Shown: positions 1-5,945 of the stretch, piece after piece
Layout: each line of letters starts with the position of its first letter
How positions within the stretch are numbered: the stretch's first letter is position 1
Source of the DNA: Phycisphaerae bacterium
Lineage (GTDB): Bacteria > Planctomycetota > Phycisphaerae > Phycisphaerales > UBA1924
DNA: 9,260 nucleotides
Reading direction: 5' to 3'
Assembly: GCA_016794945.1 (NCBI GenBank)
Contig: JAEUIX010000242.1
Span: 1 to 9,260 of the forward strand
Program-made: the position numbers and the translations under genes
The notes under the pieces: generated by a model
Told to the model about the DNA's origin: nothing
The model's input: the letters and a program-made list of their open reading frames with translations, nothing else
The model's database searches: none

Positions 1-355
1 CGATGGGGGCGTCGGCCCGCCCGACCCCGCCCGGGGGTTGCCGGGTTTGTTGCCGCCCGAAAAAGGAACTGGCGTGTTTCCCGCGGGATTCGCGGGGTGT
101 TCAAGTCCGGCCCTGCCCATTGGGGTTGATTATCAGCGGACCGTACCGGGCACGCAGTCCCTTTGCTTACTCAGGGGCGTTGGCGGTCTCGTGCTCCAAC
201 GACCGACGGCGCGCCTTCGCTCGAGCGATCACGTGCTGTGCCAGATTCACCCGCGTCGCGCGGGCCTCCGCGGCGGGACCGGCGTCCAGCCGCGCGCTTG
301 CCGGTGTGGTAATCTGTTGCGGCGGTCGCCCGGCGGCGGTCCGCGCTGAACGCGG
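1..355. other. Upstream region with no supported gene
   Basis: I see no convincing gene here. An open frame from position 3 to 359 ends in an ATGA overlap with the kinase start, but its translation is rich in Arg, Ala and Cys, has no recognisable motif and looks like G+C-driven open frame. The kinase frame itself is closed by a TGA at 347-349, which fixes the kinase start downstream. A stretch around 118-175 is less G+C-rich than its surroundings and could hold promoter elements. A TAATCT hexamer at 310-315 could serve as a -10 box, but no good -35 lies upstream. No copy of the 16-bp palindrome found at 4090 and 4575 is present in this stretch. Confidence 0.5.
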
Positions 356-3300
356 ATGAACGTGCTGTCGATCATCGCGATGGGTCTTGGCGGCTGGCTC
401 GCGGCGGCCGTCGAATCGCCTCCGGCCGGCGCGGACACGCCCATGCGCCTGGCCGCCACTTGGGACACACGCCGCGGCCTGCCGCAGGACACCGTGACCA
501 GCGTGGCGCAGACGCCCGATGGGTACCTATGGCTCGGCACGTTCGGCGGGTTGGCGCGCCTCGACGGCACATCCGTTCACATCTTCGACCGCGAGACGAC
601 CCCGGGATTGCCAAGTTCAGCGGTCATGAACCTGCACGTGGACCGTTCGGGGCGGCTGTGGGTGAGCACCGATCGGGGACTGGTGGTGGGGGACGCCTCG
701 GGGTGGTCGCCGGTGGACTTGCCCGGGCTCGAGCGTGACGTGTGGGTGTGGTCGTTCGCCGAGCGCAAAGACGGCGTGGTGCTGGCGTCGACTTCCAGCG
801 GAGCGGTGTTCGAGTGTGTCGACGGCCGCGCCACGGCGCTGCCCAGGCCGGCGGGCGTGCCCGGGCGGAGCTTCTTCGCCGCGGCCGATGAGCGTGGGCG
901 GTGGTGGTTGGCGCAGCAATCCGCGGTCTGGCTGTGGCGGGACGGGAATTGGTCGACCGCGTTGCCTGGCCGGCAGTTTGACGCGGGCGAGTACGCCTGC
1001 GCGCCGGCACGCGGGGGCGGCGTGTGGGTGCTCGCGGGACGAGAGCTGCTGCGTATTCGGGAAGGGCGCATCCAGACCGAGGCGAGGCTCTCGGATACGC
1101 CCGGGGGCGTGTGGAAACTGTTCGAAGACGGGCACGGGCGCGTGTGGATCTGCACGCAGGGCCAGGGGTTGGTGCAGGTGCTGAACAACGGGCAGTTGCG
1201 CCGGTGGGACCTGTCGGACGGACTGGCCAGCACGACGACGCGGGCGGTCTTCGAGGATCGCGAGGGAAGCCTCTGGGTGGGCACCGCAGGCGGGGGAGCT
1301 CAGCAATTCCGCACCGGCGGGTTCGCGGCGTTCAGCCACGGGACTGGCCCGGAACGGATGCAGGCGCAGGGCTTGTGCGTCGACCGGGGCGACGGCGTGC
1401 TCGTCGCAACCAACGGGCACGGACTGGTGCGAATCGATGAAAGCGGCGTCAAGCCGGTGGCCTTCCCGCCTGAAGGCAACACGCTCAACCTGGTGCAGAC
1501 CGTTCTGCGCGACAGCCGCGGGCGCACCTGGATCGGTTCCCTCGGCCAGGGGCTTGGCGTGATCGATGGGAACACCGGTCGGCGCTTTCCGCCGGAACTG
1601 ACCGGAGGGTTCGACATCCTGAGCCTGTACGAGGACACGGCGGGACGAATCTGGATCGGCGGCACGCACCGGCTCACGGTGGTCGAGCCCGGGCACAGCG
1701 AGCCCGCGCTCGCCGCCGCTGTGGCTGGGCACGGCGCGGTGCGCTGGTTCGCGGAAGATGCGTCGGGTGCGCTGTGGATGGCCAGCCGGGACCGCGTCAT
1801 GCGATGGGAAAGCGGCGGGCTTGTCAACGGCCTGGACGCGTCGGAATCGGCTTCGGAAGTGACGTTCCTCGGCGCCGACGCGCGCGGGGTGATCTGGGTG
1901 TGTCTGGCGGGGCGCGGGTTGTGCCGCATCGAAGGCGGGCGGCTGCATACAGGCGCCGGCGAACGGGCGTTCCGCACGGTCAGCGGCATGATCGACGACG
2001 GGGTCAGGGCTGTGTGGCTCACGACCGCCGGCGGAGTCATCCGGGTGGATCGCGCGGTCCTCGCCGAGTCCGCCGGGGATCTCCCCGCGGGCTCCTGGCG
2101 TCTGCTGACGACGGCCGACGGGCTGCCGCACGTCGAGTGCGCCAGCGGTCGGCAGCCGGTGACCGCGCGCGACGCACGCGGACGGGTGTGGGTGGCGACG
2201 CTCGGCGGCGCGGCGGTCATCGACCCTGCTCGTTTCGGCGGGAACCCAGCGGCGCCGACGCCGGTGATCGAAGGGATGCGGTATCGGGCTCCGGTCGGCC
2301 GGGGATCGGACGGTCCCGGCGGGTGGATCGAAGTGGCGACCGAAAACCGCGATGAATCGCCGATCCAGCTTCCGGCGGGCAGCCGATCGATCGAGATCCG
2401 CTTCGCCGCGCCGAGTTTCATCTCGCCGGATCGAGTGCGCTTCGAGACCGCGCTGGGTCATGGCGTGTGGACGGACGTGGGGAGTCGGCGCACGGCAGCG
2501 TACGACGAGCCGGCGCCGGGGTCGTACCGGTTGCGGGTGCGGGCGACGAACGAGGACGGCGTGGGCGGAGCTCCGCCGGCGGAACTCTCGTTCACGGTGG
2601 GCGCGTTCTACTGGCAGACCGCGTGGTTCCGGGGCGCGACGCTCGTCGGGGTCGTGCTCGCCGCCGGCGGCGGCGCGTGGTGGCTGTCGCGAGTTCGCCA
2701 CGGCCGGGCGGCGGAGCACGCGGAGCTGTTGCGCCAACGCGACGAACTGGTGCACCTGTCGCGCGTGGCCATGCTCGGCGAGCTGTCCGGGGCGATGGCA
2801 CACGAGCTGAACCAGCCGCTCACGTCGATCCTCAGCAACGCGCAGGCGGCGCAGCGGTACCTGGCGCGGGACCCGGCCGATGTGGAGGAGGTCCGGGCCA
2901 TTCTGGGGGACATCGTCGCAGAAGACCGGCGCGCCGGTGAACTGATCCATCGGCTGCGACTGCTGCTGCACAAGGGCGAGGTGCAGCGGCAGCCGGCCGA
3001 CCTCAACGAGCTGGTGATCGACGTGCTGCGGCTGATCCGCGGCGACCTTATCAGCCACAGCGTCGAGGCTCGGACGGAGCTTGCGCCCGGCCTGGCCAGG
3101 GTCCCGGTCGACCCCGTACAGGTGCAGCAGGTGCTGCTCAACATGGTGATGAACGCCTGCGAGGCGCTCGGACCGCCGGCCGACGGAGTCGCGAGGGTCG
3201 TGACCATTCGCTCCGAGGCGGAGCCGGGCGGGGGCGTGCGCGTGGGGGTGGTGGACAACGGCCCCGGCATCGCGCCGGAGCTGATCGAGCGAGTGTTCGA

Positions 3301-3460
3301 ACCGTTCGTGACGTCCAAGGCGCGGGGCATGGGCCTCGGCCTGGCGGTTTGCCGACGGATCGTCGAGGCGCACGGGGGGCGCATGTGGGCCGCGAACTAC
3401 CCGGGCGGAGGTGCCGGGGTGTACTTCACGCTGCCACCCGGCCAAGGATTCCAGGCGTGA
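356..3460 (+). CDS. Propeller-sensor histidine kinase (Reg_prop / Y_Y_Y / HisKA / HATPase)
   Basis: Membrane sensor kinase of 1034 residues. Residues 1-26 form a signal peptide or anchor with a hydrophobic core and an AGA|D cleavage-like end. Residues about 40-620 carry around ten Reg_prop-type strands of the form (G)xxWxxTxxGL, for example GYLWLGTFGGL at 56 and RGRVWVATLGG near 607, predicted to fold as extracytoplasmic beta-propellers. A Y_Y_Y-like beta domain spans about 638-758, a transmembrane helix about 760-780, then a short coiled linker. The DHp helix has the H-box AHELNQPL with phospho-acceptor His816. The ATPase domain shows an N-box (N929 to N933), DNGPG (967-971) and a GMGLGLAV G2 box near 990. 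The start is ATG 356, because an in-frame stop lies at 347-349; no clear Shine-Dalgarno is visible. The next gene overlaps its stop. Known relatives, the hybrid two-component systems of gut Bacteroidetes, sense glycan fragments through such propellers; here kinase and regulator are separate proteins. A glycan ligand is inference from the sulfatase neighbours. No PAS domain is seen. Confidence 0.93.
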   Translation: MNVLSIIAMGLGGWLAAAVESPPAGADTPMRLAATWDTRRGLPQDTVTSVAQTPDGYLWLGTFGGLARLDGTSVHIFDRETTPGLPSSAVMNLHVDRSGRLWVSTDRGLVVGDASGWSPVDLPGLERDVWVWSFAERKDGVVLASTSSGAVFECVDGRATALPRPAGVPGRSFFAAADERGRWWLAQQSAVWLWRDGNWSTALPGRQFDAGEYACAPARGGGVWVLAGRELLRIREGRIQTEARLSDTPGGVWKLFEDGHGRVWICTQGQGLVQVLNNGQLRRWDLSDGLASTTTRAVFEDREGSLWVGTAGGGAQQFRTGGFAAFSHGTGPERMQAQGLCVDRGDGVLVATNGHGLVRIDESGVKPVAFPPEGNTLNLVQTVLRDSRGRTWIGSLGQGLGVIDGNTGRRFPPELTGGFDILSLYEDTAGRIWIGGTHRLTVVEPGHSEPALAAAVAGHGAVRWFAEDASGALWMASRDRVMRWESGGLVNGLDASESASEVTFLGADARGVIWVCLAGRGLCRIEGGRLHTGAGERAFRTVSGMIDDGVRAVWLTTAGGVIRVDRAVLAESAGDLPAGSWRLLTTADGLPHVECASGRQPVTARDARGRVWVATLGGAAVIDPARFGGNPAAPTPVIEGMRYRAPVGRGSDGPGGWIEVATENRDESPIQLPAGSRSIEIRFAAPSFISPDRVRFETALGHGVWTDVGSRRTAAYDEPAPGSYRLRVRATNEDGVGGAPPAELSFTVGAFYWQTAWFRGATLVGVVLAAGGGAWWLSRVRHGRAAEHAELLRQRDELVHLSRVAMLGELSGAMAHELNQPLTSILSNAQAAQRYLARDPADVEEVRAILGDIVAEDRRAGELIHRLRLLLHKGEVQRQPADLNELVIDVLRLIRGDLISHSVEARTELAPGLARVPVDPVQVQQVLLNMVMNACEALGPPADGVARVVTIRSEAEPGGGVRVGVVDNGPGIAPELIERVFEPFVTSKARGMGLGLAVCRRIVEAHGGRMWAANYPGGGAGVYFTLPPGQGFQA

Positions 3461-4131
3461 ACCAGGAGCCGACGGTTCATCTGGTCGACGACGATGGAGC
3501 GGTGCTCCGCGCTGTGTCGCGCCTCCTTCGCTCCGAGGGATTCCGCGTCGAGCAGTACGCGTCGGCGGGCCAGTTCCTGGAGCGGCACGATCCGTCGATG
3601 CCCGGGTGCCTGGTGCTGGACCTGGCGATGCCGGGCCTGGACGGCGTGCAGTTGCAGCGGGCGCTGCGCGAGTCCGGGGGTACGCTCCCGATCATGTTCC
3701 TGACCGGACGGGCCGACGTGCCCACCAGCGTCCGGGTCATGAAAGACGGGGCTTCAGACCTGCTCACCAAGCCCTGCGACGATGCGACGCTGATCGCGGC
3801 GGTGCGACGCGCGATCGAGCACGACTCGGCGGCCCGACAGGGCCGGGCATCGCTGGCCGCGATCGAGCGAGCGTTCCAGACGCTGACGACCCGCGAGCGG
3901 CAGGTGCTGAAAGCGGTCGCCTCGGGCCTGTTGAACAAGCAGTCCGCCGCGAGCCTCGGAATCACCGAGAAGACCATCAAGGTGCACCGGGCACGGGTGA
4001 TGACCAAGATGGGCGCCGGCTCGTTGGCGGAATTGGTGCGCATGGCCGACCGCCTGGGCCTGTTCGGGACCGCGGCGGTCGCGCCGGCGTTGGCCCAAAG
4101 TCCAATACCGCTGCCGGCGGCGATGCGGTAG
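3457..4131 (+). CDS. FixJ-like response regulator (receiver + LuxR-type HTH)
   Basis: Cytoplasmic DNA-binding response regulator of 224 residues, probably the partner of the kinase just upstream. The receiver domain (about 5-120) has the acidic triad Asp11-Asp12-Asp13, phospho-acceptor Asp55 in LDLAMPG, Thr83 and Lys105 (KP). A linker leads to a LuxR/FixJ-type helix-turn-helix (about 140-203) with LTTRERQVL, GLLNKQSAASLGI and TIKVHRARVMTKM, the classic FixJ pattern. The start is GTG 3457, overlapping the kinase stop as GTGA, with AAGGA at 3444-3448 placed 8 nt upstream; this suggests translational coupling. The last 15 or so residues (PALAQSPIPLPAAMR) form a low-complexity tail. The DNA encoding it contains a 16-bp palindrome and a -10-like hexamer, so this part of the gene may be constrained as a promoter for the next gene. 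The likely targets are the two palindromes in this window, by inference from position and the activator-like spacing. Family assignment is firm; target and partner are inferred. Confidence 0.95.
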   Translation: MNQEPTVHLVDDDGAVLRAVSRLLRSEGFRVEQYASAGQFLERHDPSMPGCLVLDLAMPGLDGVQLQRALRESGGTLPIMFLTGRADVPTSVRVMKDGASDLLTKPCDDATLIAAVRRAIEHDSAARQGRASLAAIERAFQTLTTRERQVLKAVASGLLNKQSAASLGITEKTIKVHRARVMTKMGAGSLAELVRMADRLGLFGTAAVAPALAQSPIPLPAAMR

Positions 4132-4134
4132 CGT
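4090..4134 (+). promoter_or_regulatory. Operator copy 1 with -10-like box, upstream of the stand-alone receiver
   Basis: TTGGCCCAAAGTCCAA at 4090-4105 is a 6-bp inverted repeat (TTGGCC / GTCCAA, one mismatch) around a CAAA spacer. It matches the copy at 4575-4590 in 15 of 16 positions. A hexamer TAGCGT begins at 4129, exactly 24 nt after the last operator base, as in copy 2. If this is a -10 box, transcription would start near 4140-4141 and the operator centre (4097.5) would sit near -43, as in class II activation. The element lies inside the end of the FixJ-like gene, and its -10 hexamer includes that gene's TAG stop. The assignment as a FixJ-like target is inference. Confidence 0.6.
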
Positions 4135-4143
4135 TCGCGCATC

Positions 4144-4161
4144 GAGGGCAGCGCCAACATC
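4144..4161 (+). promoter_or_regulatory. Possible ribosome binding site and ATC start for the stand-alone receiver
   Basis: GAGGG at 4144-4148 lies 10 nt before an ATC codon at 4159. This ATC would start the receiver protein as M-P-C-V-A-V-V-D-D-E, the usual spacing between start and acidic pocket in this family. ATC is a rare start codon, so this is tentative. It is offered because no ATG, GTG or TTG exists between the upstream TAG (4129-4131) and the acidic pocket. An ATC also occurs at 4141. Confidence 0.35.
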
Positions 4162-4530
4162 CCGTGCGTTGCGGTCGTCGACGACGAAGACGCCGTGCGC
4201 CGCGCGCTGCGCCGGCTCGTGCGTTCCGCCGGCCTGTGCGTCGAGGAGTTTCCCAACGGATCTGATTTCCTGGCGACGCTCGCCGATCACGCGCCGGACT
4301 GCGTGGTCCTGGATCTGCACATGCCCGGCACCAGCGGCTTCGGCGTGCAATCCGAACTGCGGCGCATCGCGCCCGGACTCCCCGTGATCGTGCTGACCGG
4401 CAGAGACTCTCCCGAGTCCAGGCAGCGGGCCATGTCCGGCGGGGCGGCGGCGTATTTCCGCAAGCCCGTCGACGGGCAGACGCTCCTGGACGCGATCCTC
4501 GCCGCGATCGGCAGGAAGGGGGAATCGTGA
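4159..4530 (+). CDS. Stand-alone receiver (CheY/FixJ-type) protein with non-canonical start
   Basis: Single receiver domain without an output domain, about 123 residues if it begins at ATC 4159. It shows VAVVDDED with acidic residues Asp8-Asp9, phospho-acceptor Asp52 in VLDLHMPG, Thr80 in VIVLTGR and Lys102 in RKP, so every key residue is present. The first canonical start in the frame is GTG 4195, but that would delete strand beta-1 and the acidic pocket. Upstream, the frame stays open to the TAG that ends the FixJ-like regulator, with which it is in frame, so a REC-HTH-REC fusion interrupted by one amber codon is an alternative reading. The gene sits directly behind operator copy 1, so it may be induced by the regulator and act as a phosphate sink or feedback element; that role is inference. 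Its stop overlaps a GTG at 4527 in the FGE frame. The domain is certain; the start is uncertain. Confidence 0.8.
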   Translation: MPCVAVVDDEDAVRRALRRLVRSAGLCVEEFPNGSDFLATLADHAPDCVVLDLHMPGTSGFGVQSELRRIAPGLPVIVLTGRDSPESRQRAMSGGAAAYFRKPVDGQTLLDAILAAIGRKGES

Positions 4531-4574
4531 ACCAGTCCGCGCCGGTCAAGGTTCGATCGAGTGCCCCGACCTTG

Positions 4575-4619
4575 TTGGACCAAAGTCCAACTTGTGCCCC
4601 GCGGGCACGCCGATACGCT
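4575..4619 (+). promoter_or_regulatory. Operator copy 2 with -10-like box, upstream of the FGE-sulfatase operon
   Basis: TTGGACCAAAGTCCAA at 4575-4590 is a perfect 6-bp inverted repeat (TTGGAC / GTCCAA) around CAAA. The hexamer TACGCT starts at 4614, again 24 nt after the last operator base, and fits TAnnnT as in copy 1. A weak -35-like TTGTGC (4592-4597) abuts the operator with a 16-nt spacer. The predicted transcription start is near 4625-4626, about 63 nt before ATG 4689. The operator centre would then be near -43, consistent with a class II activator site for the FixJ-like protein. The two-copy match is seen directly; the promoter function is inference. Confidence 0.65.
4594..4608. repeat. 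Short perfect inverted repeat between operator copy 2 and its -10-like box
   Basis: GTGCCC (4594-4599) and GGGCAC (4603-4608) are perfect complements around a CGC loop. The octamer GTGCCCCG occurs at 4561-4568 and again at 4594-4601, so direct repeats flank the operator. The inverted repeat fills the spacer of the proposed promoter. It could be a second protein site or simply G+C-driven symmetry. In the corresponding place in copy 1 there is only a weaker CCGC/GCGG symmetry. Confidence 0.3.
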
Positions 4620-4688
4620 CGCGACCACAGTAACGGTGCATCACCGGCGCGGCGATGCGACCGCGCCGACGGGATCGACAGGGGCACG

Positions 4689-5945
4689 ATGAGCAACGCT
4701 GCAGGACAGTCAACCTCGGCGATGCACCGAGCGGCGGCCGCGGTGGCACGTCGCGGAGCCATCCCCGCGGCGATCTGCCTCGCCGCGCTTTCCGGCGCCG
4801 CGACGCGGGCCGACAGCGACGGCGCGGGCCCGAGCGGATCGTGCTGCGGCGGGGCGAGCGCGGCCTTGCTCCGCGTCGGGCTTTCCCCGCCGGCGCCCTC
4901 AGCGCCGACGACCGAGGTTGAAACGTCGGCCCGGCCGCGTGGCATGGTGTGGATCCCCGGCGGCGAGTTTTCGATGGGCAGCGTCGATCGCCTGGCGCGG
5001 GCCGACGAAGGCCCCGTGCACCGCGTGCGCGTCGACGGATTCTGGATGGACGCCACGGAAGTGACCAACGCACAGTTCCGCGCCTTCGTCGAGGCGACGG
5101 GGTACGTCACGACGGCCGAGCGACCGGTCGACTGGGACGAGCTCAGGAAGCAGCTCCCGCCGGGCACGCCCAAGCCGCCGGACGATGTGCTGCGGCCCGG
5201 CGCAGTCGTCTTCACCCCGCCGGCACGCCCGGTGCCGTTGGATGATCCCAGCGCCTGGTGGACCTGGACCAACGGCGCCAACTGGCGACACCCCGGCGGG
5301 CCCGGCACGACCATCGTCGGGCGGGACGACGAGCCGGTGGTTCAGGTTTCATGGGACGATGCCGTCGCCTACTGCACGTGGGCCGGAAAGCGGCTTCCCA
5401 CCGAGGCGGAGTGGGAGTTTGCCGCACGCGGCGGGCTGGACGGCAAGCGCAACGTCTGGGGAGACGAGCCGATCTCGTCCGAGCGGGCCAACACATGGCA
5501 GGGGCGGTTCCCCGTCGACAACACCCGTCAGGACGGCTTCGCGGGTGCCGCGCCGGTCGGCCGGTTCCCGCCCAACGGTTACGGCCTGTACGACATGGCC
5601 GGCAACGTGTGGGAATGGTGCGCGGACGCTTACCGACCCGACACCTACGCGCGCCGGTCCGAAGCGTCCCGCCCGGGCGCTCCGATCGTGAATCCGACTG
5701 GCCCGGAATCGTCGCGCGACCCGCGCAACCCCGATGCGCCTCAGAGCCGTGTGCACCGAGGCGGGTCCTTCCTCTGCAACGACTCCTACTGCGCCAGCTA
5801 CCGGCCCAGCGCCCGGATGGCCGCGCCCCCGGACAACACAACGCAGCACCTGGGTTTCAGGTGCGTGATGAGCGGTCGTGATACCAAGCCGACACCCGGC
5901 GCGGCGGCGAGCCCGCCGGGCGGCCAGAAGAAGGAACAACCATGA
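4689..5945 (+). CDS. Formylglycine-generating enzyme (FGE/SUMF1), exported
   Basis: Oxidises the active-site Cys of type I sulfatases to C-alpha-formylglycine. The 418-residue product has an N-terminal signal-like segment ending in a hydrophobic stretch and TRA|DS, then a Cys-Cys pair, then the FGE-sulfatase fold. Motifs in order: GMVWIPGGEFSMGS, VTNAQFRAFV, VVQVSWDDAVAYC, RLPTEAEWEFAARGG, GLYDMAGNVWEWC, RGGSFLCNDSYC and HLGFRC. The CxxxxC pair (Cys363 and Cys368 from this start) aligns with the catalytic pair Cys336/Cys341 of human FGE, which distinguishes a true aerobic FGE from the many SUMF1-fold proteins lacking it. I chose ATG 4689 (AGGGG 4 nt upstream) because the proposed promoter at 4575-4619 lies inside the longer frame. 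GTG 4527 overlaps the previous stop as GTGA and has a strong purine-rich AGGAAGGGGG upstream, so it may also be used and would give 472 residues. ATG 4722 gives the most typical signal peptide. The sulfatase follows with a 4-nt overlap, so enzyme and substrate are probably co-translated. Function is firm; start is not. Confidence 0.92.
   Translation: MSNAAGQSTSAMHRAAAAVARRGAIPAAICLAALSGAATRADSDGAGPSGSCCGGASAALLRVGLSPPAPSAPTTEVETSARPRGMVWIPGGEFSMGSVDRLARADEGPVHRVRVDGFWMDATEVTNAQFRAFVEATGYVTTAERPVDWDELRKQLPPGTPKPPDDVLRPGAVVFTPPARPVPLDDPSAWWTWTNGANWRHPGGPGTTIVGRDDEPVVQVSWDDAVAYCTWAGKRLPTEAEWEFAARGGLDGKRNVWGDEPISSERANTWQGRFPVDNTRQDGFAGAAPVGRFPPNGYGLYDMAGNVWEWCADAYRPDTYARRSEASRPGAPIVNPTGPESSRDPRNPDAPQSRVHRGGSFLCNDSYCASYRPSARMAAPPDNTTQHLGFRCVMSGRDTKPTPGAAASPPGGQKKEQP

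Noticed and set aside
91..118. TTCAAGTCC resembling a tRNA T-loop
   Set aside because: The flanking five bases (GGGTG and CCGGC) do not pair and no matching acceptor or anticodon arm lies upstream, so it is not a tRNA.
3..359. 118-codon open frame ending in an ATGA overlap with the kinase start
   Set aside because: Its composition (Arg, Ala, Cys, Pro rich) and lack of any motif or ribosome binding site look like chance open frame in high-G+C DNA; the overlap alone is weak evidence.
617..3445. 942-codon open frame on the minus strand inside the kinase
   Set aside because: It is the antisense shadow of a strongly supported kinase gene; its translation is rich in Arg, His and Pro with no domain.
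4195..4530. GTG 4195 as the start of the stand-alone receiver
   Set aside because: It would delete strand beta-1 and both acidic-pocket Asp residues of an otherwise complete receiver domain.
3456..4535. The same 10 bases, CGTGAACCAG, at 3456-3465 and 4526-4535, both at gene overlaps
   Set aside because: Short, with no further similarity on either side; it arises from a GTGA overlap followed by Asn-Gln and is probably coincidence.
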